A DNA stretch of 64,000 bases. Origin: Mycobacterium paraffinicum (GTDB taxonomy: Bacteria > Actinomycetota > Actinomycetes > Mycobacteriales > Mycobacteriaceae). The notes under the pieces are model-generated. The model did not search any database. It was not told where the DNA came from and saw only the letters and a list, made by a program, of their open reading frames with translations. The stretch's first letter is position 1; each line of letters opens with the position of its first letter. The translations under genes were made by a program, and so were the position numbers. Positions 39,061 through 47,471 of this stretch are shown here, piece after piece. Location of the stretch: the NCBI RefSeq assembly GCF_001907675.1, contig NZ_MPNT01000002.1, forward strand, positions 124,001-188,000, given 5' to 3'.

Positions 39061-40245
39061 CTAGACCATCGTGTCGCCCGGCGGCAACCCGAACTCGTTG
39101 TTCCCGAAGATCTGGTACGCCCGCTCGGGGTCGTTGGCCGCGTGCACCCGGCCGGCGTGCGCGTCACGCCAGAAGCGTTGCACCGGTTGGTCGTTGCCCA
39201 GCGCGGTGGCACCCGAGGCCTCGAACAGCCGGTCGATGGATGCGATCGCCCGCCCGGTCGCGCGGACCTGGTCGCGACGGGCGCGGGCGCGCAGCTCGAA
39301 CGGGATCTCCTTGCCGGCGGACAGCAACGCGTACTCGTCGGCGACGTTGCCGCTCAACTGGCGCCACGCGGCGTCGATGTCGCTGGCCGCCTCGGCGATG
39401 CGCACCTTGGCGAACGGGTCGTCCTTGGCCTTCTCCCCGGCGAACGCCGCGCGCACCCGCTTGCCCTGGTGCTCCACGTGCGCGTCGTACGCGCCGTAGG
39501 CCATGCCGACGATCGGCGCGGAGATGGTGGTGGGATGCATTGTGCCCCATGGCATTTTGTAGACGGGGGCGGTGTTGGTCTGGTACCCGCCGGCGGTGCC
39601 GTCGTTCATCGCCTTGTAGGACAGGAACCGGTGCCGGGGCACGAAGACGTCCTTGACCACCACGGTGTTGCTGCCGGTGCCGCGCAGGCCGACGACATGC
39701 CACACGTCGTCGATGCGGTACTCGCTGCGCGGGATCAAGAAGCTGCCGAAGTCGACCGGGCGGCCGTCCTTGATCACCGGGCCGCCCAGGAACGCCCACG
39801 TGGCGTGGTCACACCCCGACGACCAGTTCCAGGAACCGTTGACCAGATAACCGCCATCGGTCACCACGCCGGCGCCCATCGGCGCGTATGACGACGAGAC
39901 ACGCACGTTCGGGTCGTCGCCCCACACTTCCTCCTGCGCCTGCTGGTCGAACAGCGCCAGATGCCAGTTGTGCACCCCGATGATCGAGCTCACCCAGCCG
40001 GTGGACCCGCACGCGCTGGCCAGCCGCCGCACCGCCTCGTAGAACAGGGCCGGATCGCATTGCAGGCCGCCCCACTGCTCGGGCTGAAGCAGGGTAAAGA
40101 ACCCGACGTCCTGCAGTTGCTGAACGGTCTCGTCGGGCAGCCGCCGCAAATCCTCCGTTGCCTGCGCACGCTCCCGAATCTGCGGCAGCAGATCGTCGAT
40201 GCCGGCCAACACCGACTGCGCGTCACGTTGTTTAATGGACGTCAC
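39061..40245 (-). CDS. hsaA: HsaA, flavin-dependent 3-HSA hydroxylase
   Basis: The protein has 394 aa with a GTG start at 40245. It has the group D flavin monooxygenase (acyl-CoA-dehydrogenase) fold and matches Rv3570c, with GSTGWVSSIIGVHNWHLALF and WNWSSGCDHATWAFLGG. With HsaB it hydroxylates 3-HSA to the catechol 3,4-DHSA. It heads the hsaADCB operon from the KstR-controlled promoter shared with kshB. Confidence 0.96.
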   Translation of the reverse strand: MTSIKQRDAQSVLAGIDDLLPQIRERAQATEDLRRLPDETVQQLQDVGFFTLLQPEQWGGLQCDPALFYEAVRRLASACGSTGWVSSIIGVHNWHLALFDQQAQEEVWGDDPNVRVSSSYAPMGAGVVTDGGYLVNGSWNWSSGCDHATWAFLGGPVIKDGRPVDFGSFLIPRSEYRIDDVWHVVGLRGTGSNTVVVKDVFVPRHRFLSYKAMNDGTAGGYQTNTAPVYKMPWGTMHPTTISAPIVGMAYGAYDAHVEHQGKRVRAAFAGEKAKDDPFAKVRIAEAASDIDAAWRQLSGNVADEYALLSAGKEIPFELRARARRDQVRATGRAIASIDRLFEASGATALGNDQPVQRFWRDAHAGRVHAANDPERAYQIFGNNEFGLPPGDTMV

Positions 40246-40285
40246 TTAAGTTTGCCTCCTGAGAGTGCGGGCTTACACCAGAGAC

Positions 40286-40299
40286 TAGAACACGTTCCG
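40286..40299. promoter_or_regulatory. KstR operator upstream of hsaA
   Basis: TAGAACACGTTCCG fits TnnAACnnGTTnnA except for the last base. It lies 41 bp upstream of hsaA in the hsaA/kshB divergent region. Confidence 0.78.
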
Positions 40300-40353
40300 A
40301 TTTGTGTCGAGCAGGGTATTCCTGCGGCTGGTAGCGATACGAATCCGCTTTTC

Positions 40354-40367
40354 TGTAACATGTTCTA
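40354..40367. promoter_or_regulatory. KstR operator upstream of kshB
   Basis: TGTAACATGTTCTA fits TnnAACnnGTTnnA fully. It ends 26 bp before the inferred kshB start. Confidence 0.87.
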
Positions 40368-40393
40368 GTTGTAACGAAAGGGAGGATGGGGTC

Positions 40394-41476
40394 TTGGCCG
40401 AGGCCAACCTCGACGAGCCGCTCGGTGACCACGTACTGGAACTGCAGATCGCCAAGGTCGTCGCCGAAACCGACGACGCGCGGTCTCTGGTGTTCGCCGT
40501 ACCCGACGAGCCCGGCGATCCCGCCGTCCCGCCCGAGCGGCTGCGCTACGCACCCGGCCAGTTCTTGACGTTGCGCGTTCCCAGCGAGCGCACCGGGTCG
40601 GTCGCGCGCTGCTATTCGCTGTGCAGCTCGCCATTCACCGACGACGCGCTGACCGTCACGGTCAAGCGGACCGCGGACGGCTACGCGTCCAACTGGCTGT
40701 GCGAGCACGCGCGGGAGGGCATGCGGATCCACGTGCTGGCCCCGTCGGGCAACTTCGTGCCGAAAACGCTCGACGACGACTTCCTGTTGATGGCCGCGGG
40801 CAGCGGGATCACCCCCATCATGTCGATCGCCAAGTCGGCCCTCGCCGAGGGCAGCGGCCAGGTGACCCTGCTCTACGCCAACCGCGACGAAAGGTCGGTG
40901 ATCTTCGCCGACGCGCTGCGCGAACTGTCCGCCAAGTACCCCGACCGGCTCACCGTGCTGCACTGGCTGGAATCGCTGCAGGGGATGCCGAGCGTGGCCG
41001 CTCTGGCGAGGCTCGCCTCCCCGTATACCGGCCGGCCGGTGTACATCTGCGGGCCCGGACCCTTCATGGACGCGGCACGCGAGGCGCTGGAATCGCTGAA
41101 AGTGCCTGCGGCGCAGGTGCATATCGAGGTGTTCAAGTCGCTGGACTCTGACCCGTTCGCGGCGGTGAAGATCGACGACACCGCCCCGGGCGACTCGCCG
41201 CCGGCCACCGCGGTGGTGCAGCTCGACGGCGAAACCCACACCGTGTCGTGGCCGCGCAACGCCAAGTTGCTCGACGTCCTGCTGGCCAAGGGCCTCGACG
41301 CGCCGTTCTCCTGCCGCGAGGGCCACTGCGGCGCCTGCGCGTGCACCCTGCGCAGCGGGAAGGTGAACATGGAGGTCAACGATGTGCTCGAGCAGCAGGA
41401 CCTCGACGACGGCCTGATCCTGGCCTGTCAATCTCACCCGGAATCTGATTCGGTAGAAGTCACCTACGACGAATAG
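40394..41476 (+). CDS. kshB: KshB, reductase of 3-ketosteroid 9-alpha-hydroxylase
   Basis: The protein has ~360 aa from TTG 40394 (LAEANLDEPLGDHV), preceded by GGGAGGA; upstream in-frame codons run through the operator region, so a later start than 40304 is chosen. It has an FAD/NAD(P) ferredoxin-reductase module (RCYSLCSSP, GSGITPIMSI, ICGPGPFMDAA) and a C-terminal plant-type [2Fe-2S] domain (SCREGHCGACACTL ... LACQS). It matches Rv3571. It feeds electrons to KshA, whose gene is not in the window. Confidence 0.95.
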   Translation: MAEANLDEPLGDHVLELQIAKVVAETDDARSLVFAVPDEPGDPAVPPERLRYAPGQFLTLRVPSERTGSVARCYSLCSSPFTDDALTVTVKRTADGYASNWLCEHAREGMRIHVLAPSGNFVPKTLDDDFLLMAAGSGITPIMSIAKSALAEGSGQVTLLYANRDERSVIFADALRELSAKYPDRLTVLHWLESLQGMPSVAALARLASPYTGRPVYICGPGPFMDAAREALESLKVPAAQVHIEVFKSLDSDPFAAVKIDDTAPGDSPPATAVVQLDGETHTVSWPRNAKLLDVLLAKGLDAPFSCREGHCGACACTLRSGKVNMEVNDVLEQQDLDDGLILACQSHPESDSVEVTYDE

Positions 41477-41526
41477 TCGCGGGGTTGGGTTCACCTTGAG
41501 GGTTGGCGAACCGAAAGGGGAGCAAC

Positions 41527-42060
41527 ATGAAGCGACTGATCACCGGGTGTGCGGTCATCGGATCGGCATTGACGTTCCTGGCCGCCCCGGTCGCGGGAGC
41601 GGCCAGCAACACCGCCACCACGTTGTTCCCGCTCGACGGGCCCAACCAGCTCGAGACGCGCACCATCCTGAACTGCTTCAAGGCCGACGGCCACTGCGAC
41701 TTCACGGCCGGGGCGGACATGCTGACGCCCGACGGGGTGACCGGCTTCCCGAACGGCCTCTGGGCCCGACAGACCACCGAGATCCGCTCGTCGAACCGGC
41801 TGGCCTACCTGGACGCGCATGCCAACGGTGAGCACGAGCGGGTGATGAAGTCGATGGGCTCCGACGAGATCACCACCGTCTACTTCGGCGAGGGCCCGCC
41901 GGAGAAGTACCAGACGACCGGGCGCATCGACTCCACCGACTGGCAGACCGGTCAGCCCAAGACCGACAACAACGTCATCGTCTGCACCCACATCCAGGTG
42001 GTCTATCCCGGGGTCAACATCACCTCGCCCAGCACCTGCGCGGTCACCACGTTCTCCTGA
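41527..42060 (+). CDS. Secreted hypothetical protein (Rv3572 homologue)
   Basis: The protein has 177 aa, starting at MKRLITGCAVIGSALTFLAA with an AAGGGGAG site. It has a Sec signal peptide ending near AGAASN and a mature domain with three visible Cys (NCFKADGHCDF; VICTHIQ). It follows kshB by 50 bp and corresponds to Rv3572. The function is unknown. Confidence 0.88.
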   Translation: MKRLITGCAVIGSALTFLAAPVAGAASNTATTLFPLDGPNQLETRTILNCFKADGHCDFTAGADMLTPDGVTGFPNGLWARQTTEIRSSNRLAYLDAHANGEHERVMKSMGSDEITTVYFGEGPPEKYQTTGRIDSTDWQTGQPKTDNNVIVCTHIQVVYPGVNITSPSTCAVTTFS

Positions 42061-42072
42061 GCTTCTCATCGC

Positions 42073-42135
42073 GCCGAGCCGGTAAATTCGCAGACAAAGT
42101 GCGAGTAAGGGGCTGCGGAACTACAGGCTCGATGA
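42073..42135. repeat. Hairpin repeat, left flank of DUF559 gene 2
   Basis: The arms are CGAGCCGGTAAATTCGCAG (42075-42093) and CTGCGGAACTACAGGCTCG (42113-42131), pairing at 15 of 19 positions. The block is a direct repeat of 43059-43121 (about 89% identical over 57 bp). Confidence 0.85.
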
Positions 42136-42149
42136 ACGGCCATCCGCGG

Positions 42150-43025
42150 TCATCCCGCCAACGGGGCTTGGGCCGCTCCTTCGAGCCGCCAACCTCGAGC
42201 GATGAGCGCCCGCCTGACCTGCGCGATGATGTCCTGTGGCTTGTCCTCGGCGATCACCCGAATAACGACCCAGCCGATGTCCGCAAGCTTTCGTAGCCGC
42301 CACTGGTCCTTGACGTATTGACGCCGATCGCTGCGGTGATGGTCACCGTCATACTCGACGGCCACGCCGAACTCCGGCCAGCCCATGTCGAGCATGGCCA
42401 CAGGCCGGTACCCGTCGACCACCGGTACCTGGGTGATCACGGTGGGCAAGCCGGCATCGTTGAGCAGAAGCCTCAGCCAGGTCTCCTTCGGCGACGCGGC
42501 ACCGCCGTCGACAAGGGGCAGGACCGAGCGCAGCCGGCGCAACCCGCGAGCAGCGGGATATCGCTCGGCGAGCAGCAGCACATCGTTCGTGGAGTACGGC
42601 GTCGCGCGCATCAATGCGTCGAGACGGGCGACCGCCTGCCCGTGGGGCAGATACCGGCCCAGGTCGTACGCCGTTCGCACGGCGGTGGTCACCGGTAACC
42701 CTGCGATACAAGCGGTCTCGTCGTCGGCCAGCGACTGCTCGCGCGCGACCACTCCGCGCGGCGGCCGCGTATTTGACCAGACCAACTCGATGGGGACGTC
42801 GTCGTCAACCCACCGAGCACCGTGCAAGGCCGAAGCCGCGACGCCCGCTATCGTCGCCCTGCGCCGGGACCACAACCAGGCACCTTCGGTCCTGTCCCGC
42901 AGCCAAAGTTGTTGCCGCTTCGGGGCATACACGCCCGGGTAGATCGGCGCATACCAACGTCGCAGTTCATGGCGCGTCACCACTCCGCGCGCCACGGCTT
43001 CGCTACCGATCAACACCCCGCCCAT
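42150..43025 (-). CDS. DUF559 (endonuclease-fold) protein, copy 2
   Basis: The protein has 291 aa, starting at MGGVLIGSEAVARGV, matching the start chosen for copy 1. It is a paralogue of the 2732-3574 gene along its whole length: ASALHGARWVDDD, VTTAVRTAYDLGRYLP, ASPKETWLRLLLNDAGLP, then the core LDMGWPEFGVAVEYDGDHHR and VIRVIAEDK. The acidic Asp/Glu/Asp cluster fits a Vsr/PD-(D/E)xK nuclease-like fold, but activity is unproven. It sits inside the sterol locus between Rv3572 and fadE34, flanked by two direct copies of a hairpin repeat, so it looks like an inserted cassette. Confidence 0.86.
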   Translation of the reverse strand: MGGVLIGSEAVARGVVTRHELRRWYAPIYPGVYAPKRQQLWLRDRTEGAWLWSRRRATIAGVAASALHGARWVDDDVPIELVWSNTRPPRGVVAREQSLADDETACIAGLPVTTAVRTAYDLGRYLPHGQAVARLDALMRATPYSTNDVLLLAERYPAARGLRRLRSVLPLVDGGAASPKETWLRLLLNDAGLPTVITQVPVVDGYRPVAMLDMGWPEFGVAVEYDGDHHRSDRRQYVKDQWRLRKLADIGWVVIRVIAEDKPQDIIAQVRRALIARGWRLEGAAQAPLAG

Positions 43026-43058
43026 GGGCCGAATGGTGGCCCAGGGCACCGACAACTC

Positions 43059-43121
43059 GGCGAGCCGGTAAATCTGCAGACAAAGTGCGAGTAAGGGACT
43101 GCAAAATTACAGGCTCGACGA
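43059..43121. repeat. Hairpin repeat, right flank of DUF559 gene 2
   Basis: The arms are CGAGCCGGTAAATCTGCAG (43061-43079) and CTGCAAAATTACAGGCTCG (43099-43117), pairing at 16 of 19 positions. Compared with the left copy, the pair C-G has become T-A at arm position 15, a compensatory change. Confidence 0.85.
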
Positions 43122-43170
43122 AAGCCCGTCAGGCTCGGCGAAAGGCGGTCAGGCTCGACGAGAGCCCCTA
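43111..43170. repeat. Three 20-bp tandem repeats ending at the fadE34 stop
   Basis: Units begin at 43111, 43131 and 43151, each starting AGGCTCGRCGARAG and mostly ending in a CCGTC- or CGGTC-like sequence. They expand the outer arm end (AGGCTCG) of the hairpin repeat. The last unit contains the fadE34 stop codon. Confidence 0.8.
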
Positions 43171-45285
43171 GCGCGGCAGGCCGAGGAGCCGCTCGGCGGC
43201 CACGGTGAGCAGGATCTGCTCGGTGCCACCGGCGATGGTGAGGCAGCGGGTGTTGAGGAAGTCGTACACCGCGTGGTTGCGGACCAGCCCGCCGCCCTCG
43301 GAGACGTCCATCATGTACTCGGCCAGCGCCTGCCGGTAGCGCACGCCGATGAGCTTGCGAACGCTGGACTGCGCCCCCGGGTCCTGCCCACCGACGGCGA
43401 GCTGGGCGATCCGCTGGTCCAGCAGCGCGCCGGTCTGGGCGATGGCGATCAACCGGCCCAGCCGGTCCTGTTGCGCGGCGTCCAGGTCGAGCTCGCCCAG
43501 CACCTTGAGCAGCTCCTCCATCGGGTTGCCCAGCGCGGTGCCGGTGGCCATCGCGACCCGCTCGTTGGCCAGCGTGGTCCTGGCCAGCCGCCAGCCGTCG
43601 TTCACCGCGCCGACCACCAGCTCGTCGGGCACGAACACGTTGTCCAAAAAGACCTCGTTGAACAGCGAGTCACCGGTGATCTCGCGCAGTGGGCGGATCT
43701 CGATGCCGGGCGAGCGCATGTCCACCAGGAAGTAGGTGATGCCCTTGTGCTTCGGGGCGTCGGGGTCGGTGCGCGCCAGGCACACGCCCCACCGGGCCTT
43801 GTGGGCCGCCGACGTCCACACCTTCTGCCCGGTGAGCAGCCAGCCGCCGTCACCACGCACGGCCTTGGTGCGCAGCGACGCCAGGTCGGAGCCGGCTCCC
43901 GGCTCGGAAAACAGCTGGCACCAAAGGAATTCACCGCGCAGCGTGCCCGGCACGAAGCGCTCGATCTGCTCCGGTGTGCCGTGCTCGAGGATGGTCGGCG
44001 CCGCCCACCAACCGATGACCAGATCCGGGCGCACCACGCCGGCGGCCGCCAGCTCCTGATCGATCAGCAATTGTTCGGCCGGTGACGCGCCACGCCCGTG
44101 CGGCGCCGGCCAGTGCGGCGCCTGCAGCCCGGCCTCGGCGAGCGCCGCCTGCCGCTTCTCTTCGGGCAGCGCGGCGATGTCGGCGACGGCCGCGGCGATC
44201 TCCGCGCGCTGGCCCTCGACGCCGGTGAGGTCGATCCCGAGGCGGCGCCGCACCCCGCCCTGGGTCAGTTCCGTGACGCGGCGCAACCAGCGTTCTGCGC
44301 CGCCGAGGAACCGGCCGATGGCGTGCGCCCGTCGCAGATACAGGTGCGCGTCGTGCTCCCAGGTGCAGCCGATGCCGCCCAGCACCTGGATGCAGTCCTT
44401 GAGGTTGGCCTTGGCGGCGGTGATGCCGATGCTCGCGGCCAGCGCGGCCGCGATGGAGAACTGGTCCGGATCGGGATCCGCCGCGGCGCGGGCGGCGTCG
44501 GCGGCGGCCACCTCGGTCTGCTCGGCGCGGCACAGCATCTCCGCGCATAGATGCTTGACGGCCTGGAAGCTGCCGATCGGCTTGCCGAATTGCTCCCGGA
44601 CCTTGGCGTAGTCGACCGCGGTGTCCAGCGCCCATCGGGTCAGGCCGGCCGCCTCTGCGGACAGCACGGTGGCCGCCAGTTCGTCGACGCGCCCGCGCGA
44701 CTCCGAGACGACGGCGGCCGGCGCCGACATCAGCACCACCCTGGCCAACGGGCGGGAGAAGTCGGTCGCCTCCAGCGGCTCGACCCGCACGCCGTCGCTC
44801 TCGGTGTCGACGAGGAGCCACTTCCCGTCGGCCGGCACGAGCACCACACCGCCCTCGGCCGCGCCCAGTGCGAGCGGCAGGGTGCCGGAGGCCCGCTCGC
44901 CGTCGAACCGGGCGTCGCCTTCCAGGGCCAGCCCGGCGAAGCGTTCGCCGGCGGCCAGTGCCGCCAACAGTTCGGGATCGGTGACGACGAGCGTCGCCAG
45001 CGCGGTGGTCGCGACCGGGCCGGGAACCAGCGCCTTGGCCGCCTCCTCGACCATGGCGCACAGGTCCTCCACGCTGCCGTCGGCGCCGCCGTGGTCCTCG
45101 GCGATCGCGACGCCGAAGATTCCGAGTTCGGCAAGCCGGGCGAAGACGGGGCGCCACGCGTCCGCGTCCCCGCGCTCGACCTCGCGGATCGCCGTCGTCC
45201 CGCCCGGCCCCGACGTCGAATTACGGGCCCAGTCGCGCACCAGGGCACGCGCCGCGAACTGCTCGTCTGTGACGGTCGCTACCAC
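43168..45285 (-). CDS. fadE34: FadE34 (ChsE3), double-length acyl-CoA dehydrogenase
   Basis: The protein has 705 aa with a GTG start. Two dehydrogenase units are fused: the N-terminal half is divergent (REQFGKPIGSFQAVKHLCAEM; GGIGCTWEHDAHLYLRR) and the C-terminal half is canonical (FSEPGAGSDLASLRTKAV; IAGGTEQILLTVAAERLLGLPR). It matches Rv3573c, reported as ChsE3, which dehydrogenates the C24 (five-carbon) side-chain CoA ester. It is divergent from kstR, sharing the 45286-45549 region with its KstR box. Confidence 0.95.
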   Translation of the reverse strand: MVATVTDEQFAARALVRDWARNSTSGPGGTTAIREVERGDADAWRPVFARLAELGIFGVAIAEDHGGADGSVEDLCAMVEEAAKALVPGPVATTALATLVVTDPELLAALAAGERFAGLALEGDARFDGERASGTLPLALGAAEGGVVLVPADGKWLLVDTESDGVRVEPLEATDFSRPLARVVLMSAPAAVVSESRGRVDELAATVLSAEAAGLTRWALDTAVDYAKVREQFGKPIGSFQAVKHLCAEMLCRAEQTEVAAADAARAAADPDPDQFSIAAALAASIGITAAKANLKDCIQVLGGIGCTWEHDAHLYLRRAHAIGRFLGGAERWLRRVTELTQGGVRRRLGIDLTGVEGQRAEIAAAVADIAALPEEKRQAALAEAGLQAPHWPAPHGRGASPAEQLLIDQELAAAGVVRPDLVIGWWAAPTILEHGTPEQIERFVPGTLRGEFLWCQLFSEPGAGSDLASLRTKAVRGDGGWLLTGQKVWTSAAHKARWGVCLARTDPDAPKHKGITYFLVDMRSPGIEIRPLREITGDSLFNEVFLDNVFVPDELVVGAVNDGWRLARTTLANERVAMATGTALGNPMEELLKVLGELDLDAAQQDRLGRLIAIAQTGALLDQRIAQLAVGGQDPGAQSSVRKLIGVRYRQALAEYMMDVSEGGGLVRNHAVYDFLNTRCLTIAGGTEQILLTVAAERLLGLPR

Positions 45286-45394
45286 CCTCGGGACCTCCGC
45301 GTCCTTTGACTCGCCGTGACTCGGGGCCTACGACCCCTAGCTCTCGATTCTCCTGCTCGGCTCGGCTCGCTGCGCAACCGGCCTCGTCGCTGAC

Positions 45395-45408
45395 TAGAAC
45401 GTGTTCTA
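45395..45408. promoter_or_regulatory. KstR operator between fadE34 and kstR
   Basis: TAGAACGTGTTCTA is a perfect 14-bp palindrome fitting TnnAACnnGTTnnA. It is the best KstR box in the window and fits autoregulation of kstR and repression of fadE34. Confidence 0.92.
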
Positions 45409-45549
45409 ATAGTGCCAGCGATCGACCGTCAAGTCGAACGCCATCACAGCAGCACACGCGGCTGTCCCGGCGGTACGGAGGTGGGAAATTCACACTCAGC
45501 ATGCGTATCGTTTGCAAGCGAGCCGCCAGGAACAGGAGCAAACCGTCAC

Positions 45550-46221
45550 ATGCCAGCCAGCGCCAACTCGAGGCCCAACGCGAGCCGCGCTTCCGACTCG
45601 CAGCCGCGCGAGGTGATGAACGTGGCGGTATTGGCGGAATCCGAACTGGGCTCCGAAGCACAGCGCGAACGCCGCAAGCGAATCCTGGACGCCACCATGG
45701 CGATCGCGTCGAAGGGCGGCTACGAGGCGGTCCAGATGCGCGCCGTCGCCGACCGCGCCGATGTGGCGGTGGGCACGCTGTACCGGTATTTCCCGTCGAA
45801 GGTGCACTTGCTGGTATCGGCGCTGGGCCGGGAGTTCAGCCGCATCGACGCCAAGACCGACCGGTCGTCGGTCGCCGGCGGTACGCCGTTTCAGCGGTTG
45901 AACTTCATGGTCGGCAAGCTCAACCGCGCGATGCAGCGCAATCCGCTGCTCACCGAGGCGATGACGCGCGCCTACGTGTTCGCGGACGCGTCGGCGGCCA
46001 GCGAGGTCGACCAGGTCGAGAAGCTGATCGACTCCATGTTCGCCCGCGCGATGGCCGACGGCGAACCGACCGAGGATCAGTACCACATCGCCCGGGTGAT
46101 CTCCGACGTGTGGCTGTCCAACCTGCTCGCCTGGCTCACGAGGCGAGCCTCGGCGACCGACGTCAGCAAGCGGCTGGATCTGGCCGTGCGGTTGCTGATC
46201 GGGGATCAGAACGGCGGCTAG
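45550..46221 (+). CDS. kstR: KstR, TetR-family repressor of sterol catabolism
   Basis: The protein has ~223 aa from the ATG of MPASANSRPNAS, with AGGAG 10 bp upstream; a later ATG at 45619 (MNVAVLAESELGSEAQRER) would give the shorter M. tuberculosis-like form. The TetR HTH is MRAVADRADVAVGTLYRYFPSK. It matches Rv3574 almost residue for residue in the body. It is released by a steroid-CoA intermediate. Its stop overlaps the convergent LacI-type gene by 4 bp (CTAG). Confidence 0.96.
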   Translation: MPASANSRPNASRASDSQPREVMNVAVLAESELGSEAQRERRKRILDATMAIASKGGYEAVQMRAVADRADVAVGTLYRYFPSKVHLLVSALGREFSRIDAKTDRSSVAGGTPFQRLNFMVGKLNRAMQRNPLLTEAMTRAYVFADASAASEVDQVEKLIDSMFARAMADGEPTEDQYHIARVISDVWLSNLLAWLTRRASATDVSKRLDLAVRLLIGDQNGG

Positions 46222-47342
46222 GCCGGCGGACCGGCGGTGCGGCCGCGGATCAGCTCGGTGTCCAGGATCTCGACGACCGGTAGGCCCGAGCGCGGCGGAC
46301 GCAACAACAACTCCCCCGCCCGGCGGCCCTTCTGCAAGCTCGGCTGCGCCACCGTGGTCAACCCCCGGCCGATCGCATCGGGCACGCCGTCGAAACCGGT
46401 GACGGTCATCTGGCCTGGCACGTAAATGCCATGTGCGCGAAGGTAATCCATGGCCGACAAGGCCAGGATGTCCGCCGTGCACATCAACGCGGTGATGCGG
46501 GGATTGGCCTCGAGGGCCGCTTTGGCGGCGGTCCCCCCGGACTCCGGCAGGTGTTCGTAGCTCTCCACCACGGTCAGCGCAGCGGGGTCGAGTCCGGCGG
46601 CCGACATCGCCTCCCAGACGCCGATGATGCGTTCGCGTTGCACGTCGAACGCCGGCGACCGCAGCCGCTCGGCGTCCACCAGCCCCTGCCGGCGGTCCCG
46701 GCCCAGCCGCATGGTCAGCAGCCCGATCTCGCGGTGCCCGAGCCCGAGCACGTAGTCGGCCAGTTCACGCATCGCCGCCCGGTCGTCGATCCCCACCCGG
46801 GACACACCGGAGAGGTCCTTCGGCTGGTCGACGACCACGACCGGCAACCGGCGCTGCAGGACGACTTGTAGGTACGGGTCCTCGTCGCACACCGAATACA
46901 CCACGAAGCCGTCCACGCCGGCGCCGAGCACCGAGCCCGTCCCGTCCTCCATGCTGCGGCCCGGCCCGACGGCCACCAGCAGCAGGCCCTGCCCCAGCTC
47001 TTCGCAGGACTGCGCGACACCTGCGACGAAGTCCCGCGCCGCCGGGTCGCTGAAGAAGTAGGTCAGCGGCTCGGCCATCACCAGGCCGACCGCGCCGGCC
47101 TTGCGGGTGCGCAGCGAGCGCGCCACCGGGTCGGGACCCGCGTACCCCAGCCGCTTGGCGGTCGCGAGCACGCGTTCGCGTAGGTCGGCGGAGAGTTGGT
47201 CCGGCCGGTTGAAGGCGTTCGAGATCGTGGTGCGCGAAACCTTCAGTTCGTCCGCCAGCGATGCCAGAGTCGCACGCCGGCGTGGGGGTACGCCCCCAGA
47301 GGGGGGTGCCCCCTCCCGCTTGCGGGGGAGTGCGGGACTCAC
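46218..47342 (-). CDS. LacI-family transcriptional regulator (Rv3575c homologue)
   Basis: The protein has 374 aa with a GTG start. The LacI HTH begins only at residue ~23 (RATLASLADELKVSRTTISNAFNRP), followed by a periplasmic-binding-protein-like effector domain (YDYLRAHGIYVPGQMTVTGFDG-type strand; VVVDQPKDLSGVSRV). It matches Rv3575c. The first ~22 residues (MSPALPRKREGAPPSGG...) come from an interspersed C/G-rich repeat, and no other usable start lies between them and the HTH, so the repeat seems to have supplied the start. Effector and targets are unknown. Confidence 0.9.
   Translation of the reverse strand: MSPALPRKREGAPPSGGVPPRRRATLASLADELKVSRTTISNAFNRPDQLSADLRERVLATAKRLGYAGPDPVARSLRTRKAGAVGLVMAEPLTYFFSDPAARDFVAGVAQSCEELGQGLLLVAVGPGRSMEDGTGSVLGAGVDGFVVYSVCDEDPYLQVVLQRRLPVVVVDQPKDLSGVSRVGIDDRAAMRELADYVLGLGHREIGLLTMRLGRDRRQGLVDAERLRSPAFDVQRERIIGVWEAMSAAGLDPAALTVVESYEHLPESGGTAAKAALEANPRITALMCTADILALSAMDYLRAHGIYVPGQMTVTGFDGVPDAIGRGLTTVAQPSLQKGRRAGELLLRPPRSGLPVVEILDTELIRGRTAGPPA
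47282..47335. repeat. Interspersed C/G-rich repeat at the 5' end of the LacI-type gene
   Basis: In reverse complement it contains CTCCCCCGCAAGCGGG followed by a GGGG/CCCC alternation, as at 38968-39035. It encodes the N-terminal extension of the regulator. Confidence 0.7.
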
Positions 47343-47402
47343 AGTCGGTGACGCTACAGCGAATTCGCATGCGGGCCTAAGCGGCTTCCACTCGTCACTT
47401 GG

Positions 47403-47423
47403 TAATGGAAACGATTTTCATTA
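47403..47423. promoter_or_regulatory. Zur-like operator of the ABC importer
   Basis: This is a near-perfect 21-bp AT-rich palindrome with arms TAATGGAAA and TTTTCATTA around a short centre. It resembles mycobacterial Zur boxes and lies 49 bp before the solute-binding-protein gene. Confidence 0.8.
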
Positions 47424-47471
47424 GTATTGTGGGTCGGCCGACCGGCCGGCGAGAGGACATCGGACGCACGC

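Noticed and set aside
40304..40393. Upstream start for kshB
   Set aside because: It would place the KstR box and the ribosome-binding site inside the coding region, and the added residues do not resemble the KshB N-terminus.
43111..43170. CRISPR-like array
   Set aside because: The units are contiguous with no spacers, only three copies, and no cas genes are in the window.
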